The translations under genes and the position numbers were made by a program. The notes below the pieces were generated by a model. It ran no database searches, had not been told where the DNA came from, and saw only the letters and a program-made list of their open reading frames with translations. From JBDGPU01 sp042219525 (GTDB taxonomy: Archaea; Halobacteriota; Halobacteria; Halobacteriales; Haloferacaceae), in contig JBDGPU010000017.1 of NCBI GenBank assembly GCA_042219525.1, positions 1 to 64,000 on the forward strand: DNA of 64,000 bases, given 5' to 3'. Position 1 is the first letter of the stretch. Every line of letters begins with the position of its first letter. This document shows, in pieces, positions 34,703 through 43,833 of the stretch.

Positions 34703-35243
34703 GGACACGTCCTCGGGCGCTGACGGCGACGACGCTCCCACCGACGCCGACTCCACAGACGACGCTCCCACCGACGAACTCACCCACACGGACGAGTCCG
34801 GCGACGTCCAGATGGTCGACGTCGGCGCGAAGCCGGACACGGCCCGTCGCGCCGTCGCGCGCGGCGAGATCCAGTTGACGGCGTCGACGATCGAGGCGAT
34901 CCGCGCCGACGAGATCGGCAAGGGCGACGTGCTGGCGACGGCCCGGATCGGCGCCGTGCAGGCGGTCAAACACACCTGGGAGTCGATCCCGATGTGTCAC
35001 GCGATCCCCGTCACCAACGTCGACACGGACTTCGACGTGCGCGAGGACCGCGTGGTGCTGGAGGTCGGCGTCGAGACTACGGGGAAGACGGGCTGTGAGA
35101 TGGAGGCGCTCGAGGGCGTGACGACCGGGCTCAACGTCGTCTGGGACATGGTGAAAGCCGCCGAGAAGGACGCGGAGGGCCAGTACCCGGACACGCGCAT
35201 CTCCGGGGTCGAAATCGTCGAGAAGCGGAAAGAAGCACTCTGA
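34695..35243 (+). CDS. moaC: Cyclic pyranopterin monophosphate synthase
   Basis: Second step of molybdopterin synthesis: makes cyclic pyranopterin monophosphate from the MoaA product. 182 residues. The MoaC core with MVDVGAKPDT, IPMCHAIPV and GKTGCEMEALEGV is complete; the first 38 residues are an acidic, repetitive extension with DDAPTDA/DDAPTDE. Overlaps the NAD(P)HX repair gene. Confidence 0.94.
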   Translation: MTEDTSSGADGDDAPTDADSTDDAPTDELTHTDESGDVQMVDVGAKPDTARRAVARGEIQLTASTIEAIRADEIGKGDVLATARIGAVQAVKHTWESIPMCHAIPVTNVDTDFDVREDRVVLEVGVETTGKTGCEMEALEGVTTGLNVVWDMVKAAEKDAEGQYPDTRISGVEIVEKRKEAL

Positions 35244-35268
35244 ATCAGCGGGACGTTTTGGGCGGCGA

Positions 35269-35316
35269 GCGAGTCGGCAGCGATGTCGGCGGCGACATCG
35301 GCAGCGGCGTCGGCGG
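35269..35316 (+). repeat. Two 24-bp tandem units between moaC and the next gene
   Basis: TCGGCAGCGATGTCGGCGGC... and TCGGCAGCGGCGTCGGCGGC... repeat with a 24-base period and differ at few positions. The stretch is a short intergenic repeat of no known role. Confidence 0.55.
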
Positions 35317-35345
35317 CGACGTCGAAGTGGTTGGTGACGCCGCGA

Positions 35346-35528
35346 CTAGCGCATGCCGTCCAGCCCGCGGACGGTGTCGGACATGATCCAGGCGTCGTCG
35401 CTCTCGGCTTCCTCGATACAGAGCGCGAAGAACGTCTCGTCGTCGCCGTCGGTCGTGATGCGGTAGCCTTCACAGGTCACCGCAGCGGGGAGGTCCGCAG
35501 CGTCAGCGTTGGGGCCGGAGGGATTCAT
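35346..35528 (-). CDS. Small haloarchaeal protein (possibly DUF7331)
   Basis: 60 residues from the ATG at 35528, which has AAGGGGAG just upstream; an in-frame ATG at 35576 would add 16 residues. It has YRITTDGDDETFFALC and ends in AWIMSDTVRGLDG. I recall a small haloarchaeal domain, DUF7331, with this kind of end, but that match is tentative. Function unknown. It lies between the convergent moaC and the hflX unit. Confidence 0.6.
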   Translation of the reverse strand: MNPSGPNADAADLPAAVTCEGYRITTDGDDETFFALCIEEAESDDAWIMSDTVRGLDGMR

Positions 35529-35638
35529 GCTCCCCTTAGCAGCCCCGGCGGGATAACCGGCGTGATCCGACTGCATACCTGTTAGCGAGCGGAAATTCGG
35601 TCGTTGAGAAGTCACCGTCGTTGGCAGAAAATCTCGGG

Positions 35639-36943
35639 TCAGGCGTCGGCGGGCCGGAGGTCGGCTGCCTTCGAGCGGGCCTGTGAGACGATGTTCGGGC
35701 GCGCCTCGAACTCGACGATGACGTGCTCGTCGCCGTAGGACTCCTCCTCGACGTAGCCGTGGTCGTGGATCCACGAGACGACGCTCATCGTGTCGTCGGT
35801 CATCGGGAGCACGAGCCGCTCGTGAAGCCACTCTGGGAGCTCGTCCTCGACGCGTTCCCGGAGGTCGGCGACGCCGTGGCCCGTCTTCGCCGAGACCGTG
35901 ATCGGGTTCGGTGCGATCGACGAGAGCGCGGCGGTCTTCTCCGCGACCTCCTCGTCGGTGAGCTTGTCCGTCTTGTTGAACACCGTCACGATGGGCGCCT
36001 CGTTGCGCTCGTACAGCGTGTCGTGACACGTGACGATCTTCTCGCGGATCTCGGGCACCGGCTCGCTCGCGTCGACGACGAGCAGGACGAGGTCCGCCCG
36101 GTAGACGGACTCCAGCGTCGACTCGAAGGATTCGACGAGCCAGTGGGGCAGGTCGGAGATGAACCCGACCGTGTCCGTTAAGAGAACGTTTCGGCGGTCC
36201 ATCTCCGCGCGGCGCGTCGTCGTGCCGAGCGTCGTGAACAGCATGTCCTCGGACTCCGCGGTCTTCTCGAGGTCGGGGTGGCGGTCGGCGTTCTCGTCGA
36301 CGTCGATCTCGGCCGCGAGCTGGCGCATGAGCGTCGACTTGCCGGCGTTCGTGTAGCCGGCGAGCGCGACGAGGTCGAACCCGGAGTCGCGGCGTTGCTT
36401 GCGGCGGCGCTGCTCCTTCGCCGCGATCGACTCCAGCTCGTCGCGGATCTCGGAGATCTGCCGTTTGATGTCGCGTTCGACGCTCTCGTCGTACTCGCCG
36501 AGCCCCATGAATCCGGGACGCTCGTCGCGCTTGGCGAGGCTCGCCTTCACTTCTGCGCGCGGGAGCTCATAGCGCAGCTCCGCGAGCTCGACCTGGAGCT
36601 GGGCCTTGCGGGTCTGGGCCCGGTCGCCGAAGATCTCCAGGATGAGCGTGAAGCGGTCGATGACCTCGACGTCCTCGGGGAGCTTCGTCCCAATGTTGTA
36701 CGTCTGGTACGGGCCGACGTCGTTGTCGATGATCACGCTCCGGGCGCCCGTCTCCCGGACGCGCTCGGCGAGTTCGTCGACCTTCCCCTCCCCGAACATG
36801 TAGGCCGCATCTTCGGTCCGGGTCTGGGTCAACTCGCCGACGACCTCGTAGTCGGCGGCGTCGGCGAGCTGTTTGATCTCGGAGAGGTCCGCACTGCCGC
36901 TCTCGACGCGTTTGGCGACGACCGCGCTGTGTTCGGCCGTCAT
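35639..36943 (-). CDS. hflX: Ribosome-associated GTPase HflX
   Basis: 434 residues. The N-terminal HflX domain with FGEGKVDELAERV, a coiled region with many Arg/Glu, then the G domain: Walker A LAGYTNAGKST near 195-205, DTVGFISDLP (G3), FNKTDKL (G4) and a C-terminal part. HflX splits or rescues stalled ribosomes in bacteria. It is the third gene after the SBDS-like gene and the 78-residue protein; all overlap by 1-4 bases. Confidence 0.94.
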   Translation of the reverse strand: MTAEHSAVVAKRVESGSADLSEIKQLADAADYEVVGELTQTRTEDAAYMFGEGKVDELAERVRETGARSVIIDNDVGPYQTYNIGTKLPEDVEVIDRFTLILEIFGDRAQTRKAQLQVELAELRYELPRAEVKASLAKRDERPGFMGLGEYDESVERDIKRQISEIRDELESIAAKEQRRRKQRRDSGFDLVALAGYTNAGKSTLMRQLAAEIDVDENADRHPDLEKTAESEDMLFTTLGTTTRRAEMDRRNVLLTDTVGFISDLPHWLVESFESTLESVYRADLVLLVVDASEPVPEIREKIVTCHDTLYERNEAPIVTVFNKTDKLTDEEVAEKTAALSSIAPNPITVSAKTGHGVADLRERVEDELPEWLHERLVLPMTDDTMSVVSWIHDHGYVEEESYGDEHVIVEFEARPNIVSQARSKAADLRPADA

Positions 36944-37176
36944 GGCAAATCCGCTACCGTGGCCCGCCCCTCGAGTAGCGCGTTGCACGCGACGCTGGCG
37001 GTGCCTGCGGTACGTTCGTCGTGGTGTGCTGCCTGCACTATTCGACTTGTAAGTAGCCGCTCGACATATTTAAACCCAGTCTGCAGGGGGTCGTCATCAC
37101 CGGTCACGACCGGCCGTAACCGCTCGACGGCATCGATACCCCGAGCTTCCCGCCGACGCTGGGTGTCGAGCGGCAT
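36940..37176 (-). CDS. 78-residue protein between the SBDS and hflX genes
   Basis: Starts with an ATG that shares a base with the SBDS stop (TAATG at 37176) and ends overlapping the hflX ATG by four bases (36940-36943). Its sequence begins MPLDTQRRREARGIDAVERL and has a basic first half with LQTGFKYVERLLTSRI. The tight double overlap is strong evidence that it is translated. I do not recognise a family, but its place suggests work in ribosome assembly or recycling. Confidence 0.72.
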   Translation of the reverse strand: MPLDTQRRREARGIDAVERLRPVVTGDDDPLQTGFKYVERLLTSRIVQAAHHDERTAGTASVACNALLEGRATVADLP

Positions 37177-37901
37177 TATCTGGTGGAGAGCTCGTCTTTG
37201 TCCTTCACGACCGTCGTCTCGGCTTCGCCCGAGGAAACCTCGTTCGCGAGGTCGTAGAACTCGTTTTGCAGCCCGGCCGGGAACGTGATGACGCCGACCC
37301 AGGAACCGTCGTTCTGCCACTCCTCGCTTTCCAGCTCGCCGTACTCGCGTAGCTTTGCCTGCCCGGATCCTGCATAGTCCGGCGGCAGCTGGACCGCGAC
37401 TGTGATCTCCTCGAACCGAATGGGGATGATCGGCCGGAGCGCATCGAGCGCGTCGTCGACCTGGTTCTCCGCCGGCTCCATCGGGTCGACGGTGAAGCCC
37501 GCCTCCTCGAGCGCGCGCTCGATGCGCTCGGGCGGGTGCGGAGCGTTGTCCATCTGTGGGTTGACCGCGTTGCGCGTGATGGTGTTGATGAGGTTCTTCC
37601 GCTTCTGCTCCTGCATCTCCTTGCGCTGCTCGGCCGTGATCTGGATTTCGCCGCGTTTGACGACCTCCGGGATGATCTCCAGCGGCTCGGTCGTGCCGAA
37701 CACCTCCTCGAGGTCGGCCTCGGCCGGCCGGTCCCCGCTGGAGGCGTCCTCGAACACGTCCTCGGCCGCGATGACGTCCTCGAGGTCGCCCTCGAACTCG
37801 TCCCGTTTGATCTCGAGGGCGGCGTCCGGGTCGATGAGTACCTCGAATCGCTCACCGTGGGATTCGAGTCGGGCGGTTACGGCGTCTTCGAGTGATATCA
37901 T
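37176..37901 (-). CDS. Ribosome maturation protein, SBDS/Sdo1 family
   Basis: 241 residues with the three SBDS domains: the N-terminal FYSH part (MISLEDAVTARLESHGERFEVL in part), a central helical part with GEIQITAEQRKEM and INTITRNAVNPQ, and a C-terminal ferredoxin-like part with PPDYAGSGQAKL. In eukaryotes SBDS releases eIF6 from the 60S subunit; archaeal members are thought to act similarly. The ATG at 37901 has TTTTTACC about 30 bases before it. First gene of the three-gene unit. Confidence 0.93.
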   Translation of the reverse strand: MISLEDAVTARLESHGERFEVLIDPDAALEIKRDEFEGDLEDVIAAEDVFEDASSGDRPAEADLEEVFGTTEPLEIIPEVVKRGEIQITAEQRKEMQEQKRKNLINTITRNAVNPQMDNAPHPPERIERALEEAGFTVDPMEPAENQVDDALDALRPIIPIRFEEITVAVQLPPDYAGSGQAKLREYGELESEEWQNDGSWVGVITFPAGLQNEFYDLANEVSSGEAETTVVKDKDELSTR

Positions 37902-38014
37902 GACTCCGGCTACCACTTCCGAGGGTAAAAAGCCTCCCGCGGTCACGGAGAAGTTGTCCGACCCCGCCCGGCCGTCGGCCGGGCAGTCGTCCTGTCAGTT
38001 CCCCCGTCGTCCCG

Positions 38015-38218
38015 TTAGTCGGCCCGCTCGTCGTCCCAGTCCGCGCGGCAGGAGTCGTCACAGAAGTGTCGATGCGTCGCTTGTCCGTCCTCGATCCACG
38101 TCACGACCCGCGACTCGTGACCTACTACCGGGTCCCCGCAGGTCGCGCAGTCGGGGGCGTCCTCCTCGGCCACGTCCTCTGCGTGGTCCGACGTCGGATC
38201 GACCTCGTCATCTCCCAT
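38015..38218 (-). CDS. Small zinc-finger protein (DUF7576-like)
   Basis: 66-67 residues, acidic first third, then CATCGDPV, VVTWIED, HRHFCDDSCRADW: four cysteines and histidine spaced for a single zinc site. I recall a haloarchaeal domain of this kind (DUF7576). The ATG at 38218 is the first after a poorly coding stretch. Function unknown. Confidence 0.68.
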   Translation of the reverse strand: MGDDEVDPTSDHAEDVAEEDAPDCATCGDPVVGHESRVVTWIEDGQATHRHFCDDSCRADWDDERAD

Positions 38219-38315
38219 GGGAACTGCTCTACGCTCCGCCCACTTCAAGCCGTCCCGTTCGGCGAATTTGACGAGGGCGGCCGAATCGGTTCGGCTGAGC
38301 CGCACAGCCACCGCC

Positions 38316-39665
38316 TCACCGTTCCTCGACGACGATCACGCGCAGGTCGTTGACGTTGGTCCCGGTCGGCCCGGTCTCGATGGCGGCCTCCGCGGCCTCG
38401 AGGACGGGCGTCGCGTTGTTCGTCGCCAGCGCCGCCGCGGCTTCCCCTTTCGTAACCGTGTCGGCGGCGACGATGCCGCCCGCGTAGTCGCTCGCGCCGT
38501 CGATACCGTCGGTGTCGGCGGCGGCGATCACGACGCCCGGCTCGTCGAGTTCGACGGCCGCGCCGAGCGCGTACTCCTGGTTCGGCCCGCCTTCCCCGTC
38601 GCCCCGCACTGTAACGGTCGTCTCGCCGCCGGTGACGACCACCGCCGGCGGCTCGACCGGATTCCCCGTTTCGCGGATCTCCTCGCCGATGGCGACGGCG
38701 GATTTGGCGGCTTCACGCGCCTCGCCGCGGATCCGTGAGGAGAGGACGACCGCCTCGTGGTCCGCGTCGGCGGCGGCGTCACGCGCGGCGAGACACGCCG
38801 TCAGCGACGAAGCGATGGTGAACGTCGTAACGTGCTCGAACAGCACGTCCCCGGGCTTCGGCGTCTCCGGGATATCACCCGATTCGCCGCGCTCGAACCG
38901 CTCCTGAACAGCCGTCGGCGCGTCGATGTCGTGGACCTCGAACACCTCGCGCGCGTCGCGGAAGGTGGTCTCGTCGGGGACGAACGGCCCGCTGCCGATA
39001 GTGCTGGGGTCGTCGCCGACGACGTCGGAGAAGCACAGGCAGGCGATCTCGGCCGGCGCGGCCGCGGCGGCGAGCTTCCCGCCCTTGATCGCCGAGAGGT
39101 GCTTCCGGACGGCGTTGATCTCGTCGATGCTCGCGCCGGCCTCCAGCAGGGTCCCCGTCGTCTCGCGCAGGTCGTCCAGGTCGACGCCCTCGCCCGGCGC
39201 CGGCAACAGCGCGCTCGCGCCGCCAGTCATGACGCCGAGGACGAGCGACTCCGCGGTGGTCTCGCGGGCTCGCTCGAGGACGGCCTGCGCGCCCGCGGCG
39301 CCGTCCGCGTCCGGGACGGGGTGGCTCCCGGTGCGTACTTCGACCCGCTCCGTCTCCCGGGAGTCGTTCGTAACGACGACGCCGCCGGTGAGCGCGTCGC
39401 CGAGCAATCGTTCGAGTTCGACAGCGACCGGGGCTGCCGCCTTCCCGCCGCCGAGGACGACGACCTCGTCGTACTTGCTGAGGTCGTACGGCGTCCCGGC
39501 GATGCGCAAAACTCCGTCCTCGTACGCGAGTCGGTCGCGAACGACGTTCCGGGGGTGCGCGGCCTCGATGCCGGCGGCGAGGCAATCGAGCGCGAGGTCG
39601 TGCGCGGCGGAGCGTCCCAGTTCAGTCCGGTTGTTGATGCGGACTGATTCCGGCGTATCGGTCAT
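38316..39665 (-). CDS. Glycerate 2-kinase (MOFRL family)
   Basis: Phosphorylates D-glycerate to 2-phosphoglycerate, the type II glycerate kinase of archaeal sugar breakdown. About 449 residues. The N-terminal GCK domain has VLGGGKAAAPVA and VMTGGASALLPAPG; the C-terminal MOFRL domain has VTGGETTVTVRG, GGPNQEYALG and DTDGIDGASDYAGG. The ATG at 39665 is chosen; an earlier in-frame ATG at 39713 adds residues of no family character. Fits a haloarchaeal route through 2-keto-3-deoxy sugars or glycerate. Confidence 0.92.
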   Translation of the reverse strand: MTDTPESVRINNRTELGRSAAHDLALDCLAAGIEAAHPRNVVRDRLAYEDGVLRIAGTPYDLSKYDEVVVLGGGKAAAPVAVELERLLGDALTGGVVVTNDSRETERVEVRTGSHPVPDADGAAGAQAVLERARETTAESLVLGVMTGGASALLPAPGEGVDLDDLRETTGTLLEAGASIDEINAVRKHLSAIKGGKLAAAAAPAEIACLCFSDVVGDDPSTIGSGPFVPDETTFRDAREVFEVHDIDAPTAVQERFERGESGDIPETPKPGDVLFEHVTTFTIASSLTACLAARDAAADADHEAVVLSSRIRGEAREAAKSAVAIGEEIRETGNPVEPPAVVVTGGETTVTVRGDGEGGPNQEYALGAAVELDEPGVVIAAADTDGIDGASDYAGGIVAADTVTKGEAAAALATNNATPVLEAAEAAIETGPTGTNVNDLRVIVVEER

Positions 39666-39767
39666 ACTCGGGGCGTCGATGGCCGGGAAGAAAACTCCAC
39701 GGGCGGGTCGCAAACGTTTCGGCCTTCGCTGGGTGCTGGCTCACGCGACGTCCAGATCCCACGACGG

Positions 39768-40679
39768 CTAGACGCTGAGACCGAACTCGCGGACCACCGT
39801 CTCGTGCCACTCTGATTCCGGAACCGACCGCTCGGTTCGCGTCGCCCCCTCCCGCTCCGTCAGCGTCGTGCCTGACAGCTTCAGATGGCCCGCCGCCGTT
39901 GCGATCTGAACCACCGGATCCCCGGTGAACGGCGACTCGGGAGCCGTCTGGAGGAAGTCGTTCGTCGCTCGGAAGTAGTCGAGGTCGCAGAGCTCGTCGG
40001 AGAAGACGTAGCGAACGCTCCATTCGTCGGACTCGGGTTCGCGGTAGACCGACTGGAACTCCTCGTCCGGTCTGTCACAGGCGGCGATGCGCCAGTCGAC
40101 GCCGACCTCGTCCGTCCGGACGGAGCCGTCGAGTGGCGTCGGCTGACGCATCACGGGAACGCCCATGCCGACGTCGACGACGTAGCGCCGATCGAGGTCG
40201 ACGACGACGCTGTGGTGGTTCGCGGGCGCGCTGGGGCCCTCGTCGCTCGTGACGCGCGCTGGAACGCGGTCGACGTCGTAGCCGAGGGCGTCGAGCAACC
40301 AGTAGAACAGCCCGTTGAGTTCGAAGCAGTAGCCGCCGCGCTCGTCCGCGACGACCTTCTCGTAACAAGCGGCCGTCGACAGCTCGACGCCGGGGCCGTC
40401 GTCCTCGGCGAACGGGTCGCCGACGATGGCGAGGTTCTCGAAGGGGACGTTGGTGACGTGCGCGCGTTGCAAGCGCGAGAGGGTCTCGAGGTCCGGTTCC
40501 TCGACAGTGGCGGGGTCGACGCCGATGCGGCGGAGATACGCGCTCACGACCCGCGGAGCGCCCGCTGCCACTGCGTCCTCGAGGGCGACATCGGCGAAAT
40601 CGGCGTCCCCGAGGGCGTGGAAATCAGCGGCCTCGACACCGTCCTCGTCGCCGTCGAGGTCGGCGGGATCCTGGCTCAT
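39768..40679 (-). CDS. Arylamine N-acetyltransferase family protein
   Basis: 303 residues with the NAT catalytic triad: Cys 118 (RGGYCFELN), His 156 (NHHSVVVDL) and Asp 169 (VVDVGMGV). The family moves an acetyl group from acetyl-CoA to arylamines or other acceptors. The N-terminal 45 residues are an acidic extension. The upstream part of the open frame is not NAT-like, so the ATG at 40679 is used. Substrate unknown. Confidence 0.87.
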   Translation of the reverse strand: MSQDPADLDGDEDGVEAADFHALGDADFADVALEDAVAAGAPRVVSAYLRRIGVDPATVEEPDLETLSRLQRAHVTNVPFENLAIVGDPFAEDDGPGVELSTAACYEKVVADERGGYCFELNGLFYWLLDALGYDVDRVPARVTSDEGPSAPANHHSVVVDLDRRYVVDVGMGVPVMRQPTPLDGSVRTDEVGVDWRIAACDRPDEEFQSVYREPESDEWSVRYVFSDELCDLDYFRATNDFLQTAPESPFTGDPVVQIATAAGHLKLSGTTLTEREGATRTERSVPESEWHETVVREFGLSV

Positions 40680-40749
40680 ACGCCACCTGTGGAACCACCT
40701 CCACTTCACTGTATCCTGAAACCGGTTTACGTTCGATTTCCGAGAAGTT

Positions 40750-41865
40750 TCATTCGAACCAGCGGAGCCAGTCGCCGTAGGACTCGAACTGCGCCAGTTG
40801 CCGTTCCGCGGCGTCGCCGTCGCGAAAGGCGACGCGTCGATACACCGGCGTTCCGAGGTCCGCGTCGGGGTCGATCGACAGCCAGTCGACCGGTCGGTAG
40901 CGACTGTGCGCTGCCAGGATTTCGCGGAGACGGTCGACAGCTTCGCTGGGCAGCTGATACAGAAAGTGCGTGCTGAACACGACGAGGGCTGCGTCTGGCG
41001 GGGCCGCACCGAGCAAGCGCGGGAGTTCGGTTACAGCGTCGCCCTCGACGACAGTGGGTTGGTGTCGTCGGGCGACCGCCAGTGCCGCGTCGAGACGCCG
41101 ATGCCGACCGGGCTGGTCCGGATGGACCAGCGCGTGCAACCAGCGCGCATTCGCCGTTTCGGTCGGGTCGAGTGGATTCTCGTCGACCCCGACCCGCCAC
41201 GGTACCGGCGGCAGCGATGGCGGGAGGAGCACGCGCTCGGCGCCGCGCACGTCGGTTTCGATGGTGACGGGGGAGTCAGGGTCACCAGCCCGTCGTACCG
41301 CGTCGTCGTCGCCGGTGTTGTTCCGGCCGTAGCGGTATCCGTACCGATCCCAGTTCAGGTTGAGTCCGGCGCTCGCGCCGAGTTCGATCAGCGCGAGGGA
41401 GTCCGGGTCGGTTCGACGGTGCACGTGGGTGAACGCGGGCAGCAGCACCGCCGATCGGCCGACGTCGTTCGTCTGGACCCGTCGCGACGCGATTCGCTCA
41501 CGGAGTTTCGCCTCGTTCGCGAGACAGAACTCGCGGAAGTGGGGGACCGGGTTTCCGGCAGCAGGGTCGCCGTCGGCAGTTGCGGTGTCGCCATCGGCAG
41601 ACGGAGTGTCGCCGTCGACGAACGTAACCTCGTCTCCGCGGCAGGTCGGATAGAAGAGCGTCAGCGGATGGGATTCGCCCTCCAGCAGGAGCGAATGCAC
41701 GGCCGCCAGCAGCAGCTGGGGTGCCGGCTGTCCCTCAGGAGCCGCAGCGGCGATGTCGAGCAAGCGCTCGTCCGCCGCAGCGGCGCTCGCGAGCGTCTCG
41801 TATAGCGGCGTCACGTCCGCTGCCCAGCCCGCGTATCGCTCGAACGCCGTCGCCAGGTCCGCCAT
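40750..41865 (-). CDS. DUF2332 family protein
   Basis: 371 residues. The pattern ADLATAFERYAGWAA at the start, ELGASAGLNLNWDRYGYRYG, and a late VVFSTHFLYQLP match the DUF2332 family, which is methyltransferase-like in fold by the look of the EIGASAG-like loop. It is common in actinobacteria and haloarchaea, with no known role. The ATG at 41865 gives the family-typical start. Confidence 0.82.
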   Translation of the reverse strand: MADLATAFERYAGWAADVTPLYETLASAAAADERLLDIAAAAPEGQPAPQLLLAAVHSLLLEGESHPLTLFYPTCRGDEVTFVDGDTPSADGDTATADGDPAAGNPVPHFREFCLANEAKLRERIASRRVQTNDVGRSAVLLPAFTHVHRRTDPDSLALIELGASAGLNLNWDRYGYRYGRNNTGDDDAVRRAGDPDSPVTIETDVRGAERVLLPPSLPPVPWRVGVDENPLDPTETANARWLHALVHPDQPGRHRRLDAALAVARRHQPTVVEGDAVTELPRLLGAAPPDAALVVFSTHFLYQLPSEAVDRLREILAAHSRYRPVDWLSIDPDADLGTPVYRRVAFRDGDAAERQLAQFESYGDWLRWFE

Positions 41866-41986
41866 CGTGGACGGTGTCGCGACCAGCCAAGGAAAACTTT
41901 CGGGCGCAGACTCGACTAAATCCGTTACCCGAAAGCGGACGTGCAGGAAGCACAACACAGTTGACCCATCCCACCGCATCCCCGGT

Positions 41987-42664
41987 ATGGTCCCACCGCT
42001 CGTACTGGATATCGACGGGACGTTGACGACGCCGGACCACCGGGTCGACAGCCGGGCGTTCGAGCTGCTGCCCAACTGGGATGCGCCGGTCGTGCTCGCG
42101 ACGGGCAAGTCGTTCCCGTACCCCGTCGCGCTCGCGCACTTCCTCGGACTTCCGGAGACGATCATCGCCGAGAACGGTGGCGTCGTCTACGCCGACGGGC
42201 GCACGGAGTTCACCGGCGACCCGGACGCCTGCTGGGACGCCGCGGAAACGTTCATCGAGCGTGGTGGCGACCTCGGCTGGGGGACGAAAACGACGGTGAA
42301 CCGGTGGCGTGAAACGGAGGTCGCCGCGTCGATGGACGCCGACGAGGAACTGCTCCGCGAGGCGGCCGCCGAACACGGCCAGGAGGTCGTCGACACCGGG
42401 TACGCGTACCACGTCAAATCGCCCGGCGTCAGCAAGGGCGTCGCGCTCGAACTACTCTGTGACATCTGCGACTACGACCCGGGCGAGTTCGTCGCCGTCG
42501 GCGACAGCGAGAACGACGCCTCGACGTTCGCGACGGTCGGGGAGTCGTACGCCGTGGCCAACGCCGACGAGGTCGCCAAGGAGGCTGCCGACCACGTCCT
42601 CGATGCGGGGCACATGGACGGGACGGCGGCGGTGCTCGAAGCCCTGCTCGCGGACGCCGCGTGA
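41987..42664 (+). CDS. Phosphoglycolate phosphatase (archaeal HAD type)
   Basis: 225 residues. HAD nucleophile in LVLDIDGTLTT at the start, a small cap domain, then the conserved Lys in KSPGVSKGVAL and Mg-binding Asp residues in VAVGDSENDAS. The sequence fits the archaeal sucrose-phosphatase-like/TA0175 group that hydrolyses 2-phosphoglycolate. It starts 121 bases from the divergent DUF2332 gene. Confidence 0.9.
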   Translation: MVPPLVLDIDGTLTTPDHRVDSRAFELLPNWDAPVVLATGKSFPYPVALAHFLGLPETIIAENGGVVYADGRTEFTGDPDACWDAAETFIERGGDLGWGTKTTVNRWRETEVAASMDADEELLREAAAEHGQEVVDTGYAYHVKSPGVSKGVALELLCDICDYDPGEFVAVGDSENDASTFATVGESYAVANADEVAKEAADHVLDAGHMDGTAAVLEALLADAA

Positions 42665-42728
42665 GCGCCTGTCGAGAAGCAAACATCTGTCGGGAGGTGG
42701 ATTTCCGTCGGGATCATCGGCAAATACG

Positions 42729-42735
42729 CTTATCT
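42729..42735 (+). promoter_or_regulatory. TATA-like box of the bat-type HTH gene
   Basis: CTTATCT lies 23-29 bases before the ATG at 42758. Confidence 0.45.
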
Positions 42736-42757
42736 CAGATCCGGGTGAAGCGAGTGC

Positions 42758-43423
42758 ATGACAGTACTCGTGGAGCTCACTGCCCCGGCCAAGTCGGTCG
42801 CGATGGCCGAGACGCTGTCCGCAGCCCCGGAGACGGTCATCGAGATCGAGCGCGTCGTCGGCCACCCAACGGATCTGGTGACGCCGTACTTCTGGGCCTA
42901 TGGGGGCGACGACGGGGACTTCGAGGCGGCGCTTTCGCGTGATTCTACGATCGAGACGTACGAACAGCTCGACGCGTTCGCGGAGGAAACGCTGTATCGA
43001 ACGGAGTGGGACCCAACGATCGACGCGCTCCCCTACGTCGCGCTGGAAACGAACGCGACCGTCCTCGAAGCGGCCGGGAAGGACGGCGAGTGGGAGATCC
43101 GCCTTCGCTTCAAAGAGGACGGAGATGTTTCCGAGTTCTCGAGCCGCTGTACTCGCCGTGACCTGTCCTACGAGGTCGACCGCGTCTACCATCCGAAGCA
43201 ACCGACGGAAAGCGGCGGGCTCGGTGTCACGCCCAAGCAGCGAGAGGCGTTGCAGGCGGCGCTGGAGCGGGGCTACTACGAGGTTCCGCCGGAAGCGACC
43301 ATGACCGAGATCGCTGACGAACTCGAGGTGTCACAGCAGTCGCTCTCGCGTCGTTTGCGACGCGCCCACGGGAACCTCGCGTCGAACGCGCTGACGATCC
43401 CGGAGCCGATACCGAGTCCGTGA
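42758..43423 (+). CDS. Bacterio-opsin-activator-type HTH regulator
   Basis: 221 residues. The C-terminal HTH_10 domain is typical: GLGVTPKQREALQAALERGYYEVP in part, then EIADELEVSQQSLSRRLRRAHGNL in part. The first 150 residues are the unnamed N-terminal domain that precedes HTH_10 in many haloarchaeal regulators, starting VLVELTAPA. Targets cannot be told; no opsin gene is near. Confidence 0.9.
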   Translation: MTVLVELTAPAKSVAMAETLSAAPETVIEIERVVGHPTDLVTPYFWAYGGDDGDFEAALSRDSTIETYEQLDAFAEETLYRTEWDPTIDALPYVALETNATVLEAAGKDGEWEIRLRFKEDGDVSEFSSRCTRRDLSYEVDRVYHPKQPTESGGLGVTPKQREALQAALERGYYEVPPEATMTEIADELEVSQQSLSRRLRRAHGNLASNALTIPEPIPSP

Positions 43424-43445
43424 CGCCTGACCGATCACGTCGCCC

Positions 43446-43475
43446 GATTCGGTTTATAAACGCAGTGTATATACA
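43446..43475 (+). promoter_or_regulatory. TATA-rich stretch in the 210-base gap after the bat-type gene
   Basis: GGTTTATAAACGC and GTATATAC lie close together, then no good open reading frame begins within 40 bases. A 39-codon frame starts at 43522 but overlaps the next small gene in another phase. It could drive the small gene at 43634 with a long leader, or an RNA. Confidence 0.3.
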
Positions 43476-43633
43476 ATCCGGTGGTTCTTTGCCAGGCTCA
43501 AGAGAGCTAATCGCACGACGGATGGCAGATGAACCTGTTGTAGTCGACGGTCATGAGATGTTGTCGAACGCCTCATATAGGTCCCCACGACAGTCGAATC
43601 CCGTGGCGCCTATCGAAGGGGGTGTCGCCAGCC

Positions 43634-43786
43634 GTGACTGACGCCGAGAAACTGCGCGTCGATTGCGACGACTGTGCGTTCTCGGAGATCGTTCCGACCG
43701 ACGCGGACGTGCAGCCGGCCGAGATCGTCGTGGAACACGGACAGGAGCGCGGGCACACCCTGAGTATCGAGCCAGTCGAAGAGTGA
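43634..43786 (+). CDS. Small CxxC protein
   Basis: 50 residues from the GTG at 43634, with LRVDCDDCAFSEI (one CxxC) and EHGQERGHTLSIE. The pairing of CxxC with a later His-rich turn fits a small haloarchaeal zinc-binding family, which I do not name. The frame is open back to an ATG at 43553; the added residues look random. Confidence 0.6.
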   Translation: MTDAEKLRVDCDDCAFSEIVPTDADVQPAEIVVEHGQERGHTLSIEPVEE

Positions 43787-43833
43787 ACTGCTGACCGATG
43801 CAGAGGCTCTCGCCCAACTGGCCCGTTGCCGAC

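Noticed and set aside
43522..43641. A 39-codon frame before the small CxxC gene
   Set aside because: It overlaps the CxxC gene in another phase, has no family character and no close TATA box.
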